DNA of 64,000 nucleotides, from the NCBI GenBank assembly GCA_034401795.1, contig CM067370.1, positions 98,588,164 to 98,652,163 of the forward strand, in the 5' to 3' direction. Below, one piece after another: positions 41,811 through 51,272 of the stretch (position 1 is its first letter; every line of letters begins with the position of its first letter). Source of the DNA: Chaetoderma sp. LZ-2023a (taxonomy: Eukaryota; Mollusca; Caudofoveata; Chaetodermatida; Chaetodermatidae). The notes under the pieces were generated by a model that had not been told where the DNA came from, ran no database searches, and saw nothing but the letters and a program-made list of their open reading frames with translations. Position numbers and translations under genes: made by a program.

Positions 41811-43899
41811 CGGGTTTCCGCCGGAACCACTACCGATGGCTTCGGAGACAGATGGAGTCGAGAATCTTCACCCAAGCGATTTAGCGTCTTATCGGCTAAT
41901 CTTGACCGACAATTGTGTGCAGATTCCTTCCGTCGGAAGCAGATTTCAGCTATTCCTAAACCAATGGGAACAGGTCGTGCGCGACTGTTTAGTTTGTCAG
42001 TGGATAAGAAACGGCTACGATCCGGACTGGCTCATCCATCAATCGTTAGTTCCGTTAACCTCGACTCCAATATGGACTTCTGTTCCAAGGGAATCAGATC
42101 GTCTAGACGCCATTCAGTTAGAAATACAATCTCTTCATCAGAAGAAGGCCATTCATTTAGTCAAGGATCAGTCTTCTCCGGGCTTCTATTCGATCATGTT
42201 CCTCGTTCCGAAGCGTACCGGAGGATGGAGACCAATTCTCAATCTCAAACCGTTGAACAAGTTTATTCTTTCTCCCAAATTTCAGATGGAGACGGTTGCA
42301 GCAGTAATGACAGGGCTGAGGAAAGGCATGTGGGGAGTGTCGATAGATCTGAAGGATGCATATTTTCATATTCCAATGTCAATTCCTTTTCAGAAGTACC
42401 TTCGCTTTGCATTCCAAGACAATGTTTGGGAATTCAATGCTCTCCCATTCGGCCTGACCACAGCTCCGAGGGTCTTCACCAAGGTGGTTCTCGCCATGAC
42501 TTCTTTACTTCGCAGGAGAAACATAGCTGTTCACACGTACATAGACGACTGGCTGCTGAAGGCGGGGAATCCAGTCACTCTGCGCAGCAATCTGCAGGTA
42601 GTCCTAGCCTTATTAAAGGATCTAGGGTGGATTGTAAATCTAGAGAAGTCAGAACTGACTCCATCCCAGGAGTTTGTCTATCTGGGAATCTTTTTCAATC
42701 TCAGGGACGGCGTAGCTTTTCCGGTGGAGAGCAGAGTCAAAAGCCTCATTGCAGTTCTGGAGTCGGTTTCTCTAGGAGCCTATCTGACGGCGCGCCAGTT
42801 TCTCAGGATACTGGGGTTACTAGTATCTCTGGAGAGGGTGGTTCCATATGCAGCACTCAGGCGCAGGCCAATTCAGATGTATCTAATGTCATTCTGGTCT
42901 CAGAAAACGGATCCGTTATCTCTGAGGATTCCAGTCAAAGAACCATTGATATTCCACCTTCAGTGGTGGTTATCTGAACAGAATCTCCTGCGAAGTGTTC
43001 TGCTACAACCTCCTCAACCTCAGATGTCCATCTTTACGGATGCATCGTTGACGGGTTGTGGAGCTGTATTGGACAATCAGTCAGTGTCAGGGGAATGGGA
43101 TCGGACCAATGCGCAGAAACATATCAATGTGCTCGAACTACTAGCGGTGGTATTAGCACTTCGAAAGTTCGAGAGCCTGATTCAAGGCAAAGTTGTCCTA
43201 ATAAGGACAGACAACTCGACAGTGGTGTCTTATTTGAACCGCCAGGGCGGCACGAGATCACCAGAGTTGTGTATGATGGTTTGGAACCTTCTGCTGTGGT
43301 GCCAAGAGAAGAATATTATTCTTCGGGCAGCACACATTCCAGGAAGATTGAACATCCTAGCGGATGCTCTCAGTCGAAGGACGGTTTGTCGTCCGACGGA
43401 ATGGCAGCTCAATCAATCGGTAGCGGAGGTTCTATTCAAACAATGGGGCAAGCCAAATGTCGACCTGTTTGCGATGAATCAAAACGCAAAGATGGTCACT
43501 TACGTGTCACCGATCCCGGACCCGTTAGCCTTAGCGGTAGACGCACTGGCAATAAGTTGGGAGGGGATGTACGCGTATGCGTACCCTCCAACAATTCTCA
43601 TCCCAAAAGTTCTGGCAAAAATAAGAGGGGGAGTGCCAGGTACTACTGATCGCCCCGTATTGGCCAGGCCGATCATGGTTTACGGATCTGCTGGACCTTC
43701 TGGTCTGCAATCCAGTCTCTCTGCCAGACGCCAGAGATCTAATCTCTCAGAACAAGGGTCTGTACCTCCACGACAGACCGGAAATGTTCAAATTGACTGC
43801 ATGGATGTTGTCAAGCAGCGTGCAATTGAGGGTGGCTTTTCTGAGCAAGCAGCGAAGTTTGTTGCTTCAGCCAGAAGAGTTTCAACCACAAAGACATAA
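41425..43899 (+). CDS. DIRS element C reverse transcriptase-RNase H (C-terminal frameshift)
   Basis: The frame is open for 824 codons, overlapping the end of gag in another phase. The conserved part starts near 41850 (NLHPSDLASYRL). RT motifs are TGGWRPILNLKPLNKF, VSIDLKDAYFHI, LPFGLTTAPRVF and the catalytic YIDD at about residues 372-375. RNase H has FTDAS near 43035, the Glu in NVLELLAV, RTDNSTVV and HIPGRLNILADAL. After PKVLAKIR (43630) a 2-bp loss relative to element B throws the connector (LLIAPYWPGRSWF type) into another frame. From about 43800 the same frame reads the start of the recombinase. The RT and RNase H core is undamaged. Confidence 0.87.
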   Translation: MVQACSAARHDKRSPRLRQWWRSKKWSASRGSRLRGLSRNSPTVSIDRSSRGSVLDRPSVLLAVMPIGHPDRKDLAVRPHTSPLVRGRMRRTGRVAVRAEAATVRIAVAAVPDRRTTRSRGAAVGLVPDGFPPEPLPMASETDGVENLHPSDLASYRLILTDNCVQIPSVGSRFQLFLNQWEQVVRDCLVCQWIRNGYDPDWLIHQSLVPLTSTPIWTSVPRESDRLDAIQLEIQSLHQKKAIHLVKDQSSPGFYSIMFLVPKRTGGWRPILNLKPLNKFILSPKFQMETVAAVMTGLRKGMWGVSIDLKDAYFHIPMSIPFQKYLRFAFQDNVWEFNALPFGLTTAPRVFTKVVLAMTSLLRRRNIAVHTYIDDWLLKAGNPVTLRSNLQVVLALLKDLGWIVNLEKSELTPSQEFVYLGIFFNLRDGVAFPVESRVKSLIAVLESVSLGAYLTARQFLRILGLLVSLERVVPYAALRRRPIQMYLMSFWSQKTDPLSLRIPVKEPLIFHLQWWLSEQNLLRSVLLQPPQPQMSIFTDASLTGCGAVLDNQSVSGEWDRTNAQKHINVLELLAVVLALRKFESLIQGKVVLIRTDNSTVVSYLNRQGGTRSPELCMMVWNLLLWCQEKNIILRAAHIPGRLNILADALSRRTVCRPTEWQLNQSVAEVLFKQWGKPNVDLFAMNQNAKMVTYVSPIPDPLALAVDALAISWEGMYAYAYPPTILIPKVLAKIRGGVPGTTDRPVLARPIMVYGSAGPSGLQSSLSARRQRSNLSEQGSVPPRQTGNVQIDCMDVVKQRAIEGGFSEQAAKFVASARRVSTTKT

Positions 43900-44824
43900 T
43901 TATAGAATCAACAAATTTGCACAGTGGTGTGAGAGAGGAGATATTAATCCCTTTTCTGCATCTGTTCAACACGTAGCGGATTTTATCTGTCATTTATACG
44001 AAGTTGACAAACTTGTACCTTCCACCCTAGCAGCATATAAGTCTGCATTAGCTTCAGTCATTCCCAGTCTCACTGTTGAAGGAGTGGAGAATGACACCTT
44101 GAATGAAGTTATCAAAGGAATGAGCAATCTGCGACCTAGACAGCCAATTCCTATCCCATCATGGAATCTATATCTTGTTCTACAGGTTTTAGGACAAGCT
44201 CCTTTTGAACCGATTAGATCTATTGATATTAAACTGTTAACTATTAAATCAGTTTTCTTGGTTGCAGCAGCGTCGGCGAGAAGGAGAAGCGAAATTCATG
44301 CGCTTTCTGCCGAACAAGACCGTTTTGTCGTCACGGGTGAAGGTTTACGACTACTTCCACGTCTTTGTTTCCTGTCAAAGAATCAGTCACTTAAATATCC
44401 AGGACAGCCGATCAATTTGCCAAGTTTAACTAGACATGACCCAAACTCTTCTGTTTGGTGTCCTGTCAGATGTCTTAAAATGTATAAGAAACGTACTAAT
44501 GAGTGGAGGGACGACCTGAAATCTCTGTGGTTATGTCTCAAAGCTCCCCATTTACGTGCCTCGAAAGATACTATTTCTCGTTGGATAGTTGACGCTATTA
44601 AGATGTCACACAAAATCGCTACAGGAAAGCAAATTGATCATGCGAATGCCCATCAGGTCCGAGCACTAGCAGCAGCATCGGCCCTTTATAAGGGTGTCTC
44701 ATTAGAGGAGGTGATGTCTGTAGCACAATGGCATGCCGAGTCGTCATTCACTGATTTCTACCTTCGCAACATCTCCAGCTCACTTAATCCGGTAGCCGTC
44801 GCCAATCTGTCAAACCTAAACTAA
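43802..44824 (+). pseudogene. DIRS element C tyrosine recombinase, one frameshift near the start
   Basis: The N-terminus MDVVKQRAIEGGFSEQAAKF plus VASARRVSTTKT is in the RT frame up to 43899. The rest (NYRINKFAQWCERGD onward) is in another frame from about 43903 to the TAA at 44822. The catalytic residues are all present: Arg in AASARRRSEIHAL, HQVR, then AQWHAESSFTDFY with the nucleophile Tyr. It would join the circular cDNA into the genome. Apart from the single shift near ACATAATTATAG the sequence is clean. Confidence 0.85.
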
Positions 44825-45430
44825 GCCACGTCCGACCACTACTTCGCACACATCACTAAAGTCTTCCGCCTACACTGAACAAACGCTATGCACATGACTG
44901 AGTACGACCGTGGATTGGGCCGAGCTCCTGTGATGATCAAGAAAAGATCAAGCACTCAAAAATGGTGAGTGTTTACATTAATTAAGTGACTATAAATATA
45001 TTTACTTACAGTCGAAATACCAGACTGCTTAGGTAAATAGTCTGGTACAAGAGTATTCTTATCCTGTCAACCAGACATTAGACTCATTCCAATTTGAAAA
45101 TCTAATCGATATACTGATATTTTTCAAAGTTAGAAGTTGTAGTAGCTTCTTTGCACTCTACTGGACTGCCCTAGCTGAGACTTGGGACTGACACGGGTCT
45201 GGTGGGTGTTGCATCCCCAGTGACAGCCCTCTGAATTTTGTGCGGACAAAAGAGGGGGGGGAGCGCGGTCTAGACCATGGAAGTTTAGCACTCTATGAGT
45301 CAGATAGCAGAACCCAAGCGTATGCCAGGGTTCTAGTCTCTTCACAACCTTCTCTGTTGGATGGTAGTTGAGTGCTGGTTCGAGCCTCACCTCCTCCCAC
45401 CGGCATTTTCTGGCTGTCGAAATCCGGAGT

Positions 45431-45530
45431 TTATCATAATAGTACATCTGGTAAGTATTATTCGAAGTAGAATCAAAAAAGCATCCGCTTTTGTTTCTAC
45501 GAGAATTCTTAATACTTATCAGATGTACTA
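45431..45530 (+). repeat. Internal complementary region of DIRS element C
   Basis: 45431-45473 is the reverse complement of the left outer end (39076-39118). 45473-45530 is the reverse complement of the right outer end (about 45738-45795). The junction reads GTAGAATCAAAAAAGC, that is, the two outer ends fused, as in a DIRS circle. Confidence 0.9.
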
Positions 45531-45597
45531 TGGCCCTTCCTCAGCCGCCCCGCTGAGGTGAGGCTGAGCTGCTTTCGCAGTTTGCCAAGGCAAACAT

Positions 45598-45795
45598 AAG
45601 ACGAATCTGACTGTGATTGGGAATTGACTCGGTACCTGCGGCTATGGTATTCCCGGACACAGTAGGGGCAGGACCAGGAGAGTGCGGAGTTTTAATTGTT
45701 TATTTTGAGCTAGACTAGATAATAGACATTATCATAATAGTACATCTGGTAAGTATTAAGAATTCTCATAGAAACAAAAGCGGATGCTTTTTTGA
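45598..45795 (-). repeat. Right inverted terminal repeat of DIRS element C
   Basis: It begins AAGACGAATCTGACTGTGAT and ends AAAGCGGATGCTTTTTTGA. The last 30 bases are absent from the left end and are accounted for by the internal complementary region. Confidence 0.87.
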
Positions 45796-45892
45796 AACAC
45801 CTTGCAAACAAAGCTGGGTGGCTAATTTCCCATCATCCATCCATCTTGATTGTAGTTGTATTGAAGTTATACCATTATGCCTTTGTTGACAA

Positions 45893-46230
45893 TAGAGGGA
45901 TCCATTGCTAGCTATGCCCCGCCCATTTCTAACTAAACTCTGATCACTTTTTACACGTGTTTAAATCAATTAAAAATTTGATAACACTATGCACGTAAAC
46001 TGTTGAATATTTGTTAACTAATTTGACCTGGAGGCTGTTGCTGCCTATTGCAAATTAGTTTCAAAATATTTTTACAGAATGTTGATTAAATCGTAAATTC
46101 ATCAAAGACATACAATTATGATTTGTGACAAACTTCGATTTTCATGTCATGATTGTGATGTCAGCAAGTGATGTAATTGATTGTGACATCATATACTTGA
46201 GTGACCGTTCGTATCCCTCCATAGTTTGTG
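45893..46230 (-). mobile_element. Family Q repeat, reverse orientation
   Basis: It starts GGATCCATTGCTAGCTATGC with CCCCGCCCATTTCTAACTAA, has a palindrome with part of the right arm lost, and ends in the CATCATATACTTGAGTGACC block. Confidence 0.73.
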
Positions 46231-46282
46231 TGATTGCTCTAAAAGTGTCTTCAATCATCTTCACAGATGGAAAGACGCGAAT

Positions 46283-46595
46283 AATGGGCCTTTCCAGTTT
46301 ATCTATCCATCGATCATATGACAGACTTCATAATCAACTACGTGACATCTAGTAGGACGTCATAATCATTACGTTATGAATGACTCGATTTAGTCCATCT
46401 TAAACGCTTAATAGTCCATCAGGTTGTATGAAATCAGATTGCCATAGGCAGCAACAGCACCCAGTCAAATTAGTCTCAAAATCTTCAACAGCTTACCTGT
46501 GTAGTTTTCTAGATATTAATAGTCTGGGCGTTCGATGTGTGGGTGGAGCTTAATTAGGGATGGGCATGGAATAGCTAAAACTGGAAAGGTCCATT
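46283..46595 (+). mobile_element. Family Q repeat with both terminal inverted repeats
   Basis: AATGGGCCTTTCCAGTTTAT at the left and AAACTGGAAAGGTCCATT at the right are inverted, so these are the true ends of the family. The left palindrome arm is deleted, giving 313 bp. Target duplications are not obvious. Confidence 0.78.
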
Positions 46596-47403
46596 CTAAC
46601 CTAGTCTCCCGCCACCTCCTCACCTGTGCAACCATTTGTGTGTTTGTCCATCCATACATATTTAGCTAATTCAAATGATGGACACAATTTAATGTCAAAG
46701 AGAAAAACTGACCATCTTCAGCATGTGTAACATAGATGATGTTTACTGCATGCTTTGTCCATTTATGGACCAGAAATAACAAATTCTTTACGATGTAGGG
46801 AATATGTTGAATACTTTGAAACTAATTTGACTGGAAACTAGGCAGGAACAGCTGTCTTGATATTGGAACACTGACATTTTAAGGGTTAAAGGGCTGTAAC
46901 TAAAATGTTGTCGGTCAATTTGCTTCTCGTATCACATATACCGGGATTTCCTCTTAATTTATTCCTTTATGATAACATAAATAAACTTTTTACTCTTATT
47001 GTCAATACATGTCTTTCTGGCCATGTGTCTGCTAATTTTGGTTTTCAATAAAATTATTTTCAAATTAGCTGTTTCAGCGCTTTGAAATGAGTTTCTAGGT
47101 AATTCAAAATTAAATCTGTTGAAGTGTAGACCCAGCTACGTTCTAACATGAGTGTGGGTGAGTGGATAGTGTTTCATGTGGGACACGGTTATGCTAAGGC
47201 TATGGTATCATTTCCACTTGTCTGACCATCTCCCACCCCAGCCTTTTCTGTTCCAGTATCTACGCACATATTGGGCCGTGTACAACACATGACGTGATGT
47301 ACTCAGTTTAAGATCTTGAAGCGATGTGTCTATAATGTGATCTACTTACAATACTTGAAAATATCATAGTTATATTTACTTTGTAGAATGTATTGCTCTT
47401 TAA

Positions 47404-47625
47404 CTGTTTAATTGTGAAACCGGTCTCTGCAGCATTCTTGAGAAATGTCTATTTTCAGGACAAGAGAAGACCATTTTTGAACATTTACCACTGGAATAAC
47501 TGGCTCGATAACTGAGCCCGTCAGTGCAGTGGTACATTTTCAAAAATGGTCGTCTCTTGGCTTGCAAGTGAACATTTTCTATTTGAAAATATAAATTTTC
47601 TTGAGCAAATATGAGCATTCAAGTG
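47404..47625. mobile_element. Family P MITE, complete
   Basis: TTAA at 47400-47403 and 47626-47629. Core around GGCTCGATAACTGAGCC. Its right TTAA is also the left TTAA of the larger element at 47630. Confidence 0.75.
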
Positions 47626-47629
47626 TTAA

Positions 47630-49364
47630 AGGGATATTCCACTGGGGGATTTTATGCATCTGAGGTAAAGTACTAATTTTCCGCATTAATTTGAGACCAA
47701 GAGCACAATTTTATGCCAACAAATAAAAAAGATATCCTCAATTTAAATTGCCATTTTGGACAAGTAGCTGACGTCACCGACACACCTGCTCTGTTTGCCC
47801 AATCGAGGATAGCCGTAACCAGGGGAGGTAAATCTTGCATCTCGTGGATAATTAGCGTACTGGCTAAACAACTGACACTGCCACAGTGTTTGGAGGAAAT
47901 TAAAGTGCAATTAGTGTCCCGATGATCGCGCCAGTCATTGTAGTGCTAAATTGTCAAAAATTGTTTTCTTATGGGCAATTTCTATTTTTTTAAAACATTG
48001 AAGGGTTATGCCAGGAGCGTGTTTGCAATCAACCAGCTGCAACAAATTCTTGAAAAATATGTTAGTTGAATAAATGTTGAATGTAATTTCTCTGAAAGCT
48101 GTTTCTATTGCAACTTCTGCTTCCAGTCAGATTCCAGTTTCAAAATATTCAACAGGCAGTAAATATGGGTCAACATTTAAAAATTTGGGATCAATTAGTT
48201 AACCCTTTAAAGGACAGAAAAGCAGAAAGCTTAAAATTTACCCTGCATATGCCTATTGTGTGAAACTAATTAGTTTGAAAACTACTGCAACATAATTCCA
48301 GGAAAATTTAATTCAGAATATTCAACACTCAGCATAGTTATTTTAAAATTGGGAGTAAACGTTGTAAATGATTAATAACGCTGGATTTCAATAGTGTGAA
48401 AACACTAAACTACTAATTATGTCTAGCGTACACTTGTCATTATTTACTAGCTGTCACCTACTATCGTCTACGAAGTAAGCCGCTATGCGGTTGCCTATAA
48501 TTGACCGACCGGGCAATCAGCGACATCGTTTCATTTTGGTTTGCAAATCCCGTTTTACAATTGATGCAAGCAAATACGACGTTAATTGTCGAGTTTGATT
48601 CTGTTATATTAAAATTAAGTACCGCGCCTTTTGTTTTGAAATGCATGACACATTATTTTTAAATTATACAGACTATATGTTCTAAACTTGTATCTTCCAA
48701 ATTTAAATGTGGAAGATATCCATCCAGTGTCGATGTTATGAAGCCATCTTTCAGTTAGCCCCTTTTCATGCGGATGCTTCTGTGGATCCGGTATCTGAAA
48801 ATGTGAATTTCCGTACCCTTTCCATGATCGTTCTATTACTGCAAGCCCATGCGGACATGATGCGATTTAACCATTTCACGCCAGCACTGGCCTCTGCAAT
48901 CGTCAAGTTGAGGACGCAGGTCTAAAGAAAGCTACTTTGAGAATTTACAACTAAAACGACTGTCTCAGTAACCGAACCAGCCATTCCAGTGGTAAATCTT
49001 CAAAAATAGTCCGCTTGGCCTGCAAATGGCCATTCAATAAGGAAATATTCTGATTTTCCTGACAGAATTTGGTCATTAAAGGGTTAATTAATATTCGGCC
49101 TTCATAACGCGAAGTAAACAGGTAAATTTAAAAGCGCTGGCGATATTTTGCTGGTGTGTCGTTGATGTCATAATCGCGCGGTTTCTCGCTCTTGTTGCGA
49201 GAAAATGGATGCGTCCAGGAGTCACATTTTCGAGCGTTTTGGGCATATTCATTTTATTATTTCTCGGCAATGGAACAGTGTATTTTATATTTTTTTGTGG
49301 CAACTATTTCGGATTATAGTATATTTTTAGTTGACTTATTCCCGATTTTCACTGGAATTTCCCT
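47630..49364. mobile_element. Non-autonomous TTAA element of 1.7 kb with nested MITEs
   Basis: TTAA at 47626-47629 and 49365-49368. Termini AGGGATATTCCACTG and CACTGGAATTTCCCT are inverted with few mismatches. It encodes no transposase. A family P copy (48871-49083) and remnants of P (47930-48010) and Q (48085-48145) have landed inside. TTAA duplications point to piggyBac mobilisation. Confidence 0.7.
48871..49083. mobile_element. Family P MITE nested in a larger TTAA element
   Basis: TTAA at 48867-48870 and 49084-49087. The right end GGTCATTAAAGGG is typical. The core reads GTCTCAGTAACCGAACCAGC. Confidence 0.75.
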
Positions 49365-49473
49365 TTAAGCATGCATGAATAAGGTAAGTAATTGTGCCAG
49401 CACAATAGCATATAATGCACAGTTCAATTTGCACCTGGTTATCAAGATGGCTCAGGTTTCTCGATATGTTTAA

Positions 49474-49705
49474 CTCTCTAACCCTCGAATCTGATCAAGA
49501 AAACCTCTAATTTCTGTGAGAAAAGGTCCTTTTGCAGACCAAGAGAAGACTATTTTTGAAAATTTACCACTGGAATGACAGGCTCGGTTATCGAGCCAGT
49601 CAGTCCAGTGGTAAATTTTCAAAAATAGTTTTCTCTTGGTCTGCAAATGGACATTTCCCAAGACCACCTCAGAAGCTGTTTTTGGCTGATATGAGTGTTA
49701 GAAGG
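49474..49705. mobile_element. Family P MITE, very well preserved palindrome
   Basis: TTAA at 49470-49473 and 49706-49709. The arms from TTTGCAGACCAAGAGAAGAC to TTCTCTTGGTCTGCAAA are nearly perfect over about 55 bases each, around CTCGGTTATCGAG. Confidence 0.82.
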
Positions 49706-49709
49706 TTAA

Positions 49710-51270
49710 AATAGAACGACTCATGTATCAGATGACATTCCGCCTTATTGTTATGTAATCGTCGATCAGAAAAGATATAGGTATACAATGAAATATAATA
49801 TCTTATACAATAGATATTATCTGTTAGATAATCACACATTAACTAAAATCCATTCCCTATTTTATTTTATCTTATTTGTCAATTTTAAAGCAACATTACA
49901 GGTACAAATATTTTGCAATTATAAAGAATGTAGTAGTCTTGAGAGGGTTCAGAATATAAAATCTGATCTTAGGGATTTTCATAGGATTATAAATATGGAT
50001 TTAAATCGTGCCTGATGCTCTACCAGTAAGACAATAAGGGTGGCCAAAAGTGCAGAATACTGGAAGATACTGGTACTCATATCAACAAAACACATGCATT
50101 CTTACAACTGTTAGCAGAAGACCGCATGCAGAGCAATGAGAATAGAGCGCCAAATATACAAGGTATTGTTGGTCTTTGACATGGCCTCCAAATATGCTTA
50201 AAATCATAGGCTTTCAGAACATTCTTTCAGACACTCACCTATGAGGCATCAATCGAAATAGGTTGTGGGAGAAAATTCTATAAATTTATATCTTTCTAAT
50301 ACTCTGTTGGAATACATTCAATGGCGCCCAGATCAGATAACTTAGTCTAATAGTGTAAAAACTCTTCCCCGTCACTGACCATCTACACTGCAGATTAGTT
50401 GAGGAGAGTGGTGACCACTACAAAATCAGGGAAGAGAAAGGACATTCAAGAACACATACACAAAAGAGAGCTAGGTATCATGCATAAGAGCTAGACGTAC
50501 ACTGAAGAGTAACATGAAAAATGGGCATGCTTGCAATTCAATAGAACAAATACGAGAACCTCATGGAGCATTGAGGAAGCAGAAAAATCAAACTCTTGAT
50601 GGATAAACCACCATAACAGAATAGGATTTAATTAGCATTAATACATAAGGAGCTTCATTATTGCACATCCAGTTATGGCAAAACATGATTACATATACTG
50701 TTAGAAATCATGTAGATGGCATTGAGGTCACCATGTTAGGACATGGTGACCTTGGTACAATATTAATTTTTTTCATTTATCAAATGTTCTCGGCTTATAT
50801 ATCAAGATTGATAAAACCTATTGGAACATAACCTGGATACATGGTTGCATACATTGTTAGTAATCGGTGTAATGACAGGTCAAAGGTCAAGTTCATCTGA
50901 CCTTGGTACGAAACAGTTTTTCAACATTATGTTTTTGTGTAGTAAAACCTCGTCATATTTCTGGATTGGTTATAGCTTTGATACATGGTTGCCTGTGCTA
51001 TTAGCAATGAGGATGATGACATTGAGGTCACAAGATCAAAGTCAATAAACATTGATGTTTATCGGCAATGGTGACAGGTGGGTTATTTAAGTACACAATT
51101 CCTGTCATTGAAATTGTTGATCCCAAGAATTCATATATTTGGTCGTCATCATCGCCGTCGTAACAATTTGAAATGGAGTATTCTGATTGGTAAAGAATGA
51201 CTGAATAAAAAAATTAAGCCCATATATGGGCACGGTGCGATGTGGGAATGATTAACACCGTATATATATA
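49710..51270. other. Non-coding stretch with degenerate TGACCTT-rich repeats
   Basis: No gene is recognised. Between 50720 and 51060 a loose repeat of about 130-150 bp recurs, with blocks like ACATGGTGACCTTGGTAC, AGGTCAAAGGTCAAG and TGAGGTCACAAGATCAAAGT. The rest is AT-rich DNA without structure that I can name. Confidence 0.45.
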
Positions 51271-51272
51271 TA

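Larger units (their letters stand above)
39074..45795 (+). mobile_element. DIRS-type tyrosine-recombinase retrotransposon C, nearly complete
   Basis: A 6.7-kb element with inverted terminal repeats (39076-39248 and 45598-45795), leader, gag-like ORF, RT-RNase H, tyrosine recombinase and an internal complementary region (45431-45530) that predicts both ends. It belongs to the same family as element B and has the same orientation. Gag is broken by a deletion and a stop, and pol and recombinase by one short indel each, so this copy is inactive but the best guide to the family. It is inserted about 240 bp after the RUVBL2 poly(A) signal. Confidence 0.9.

Noticed and set aside
48461-48925. Two open frames of 61-72 codons around 48.5-48.9 kb
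   Set aside because: They lie inside a non-autonomous TTAA element, have no family resemblance and are of a length expected by chance.
50877-50889. Perfect nuclear-receptor DR1 site AGGTCAAAGGTCA
   Set aside because: It lies in a degenerate repeat made of similar GGTCA words, far from any recognised gene, so chance within the repeat is the simpler reading.
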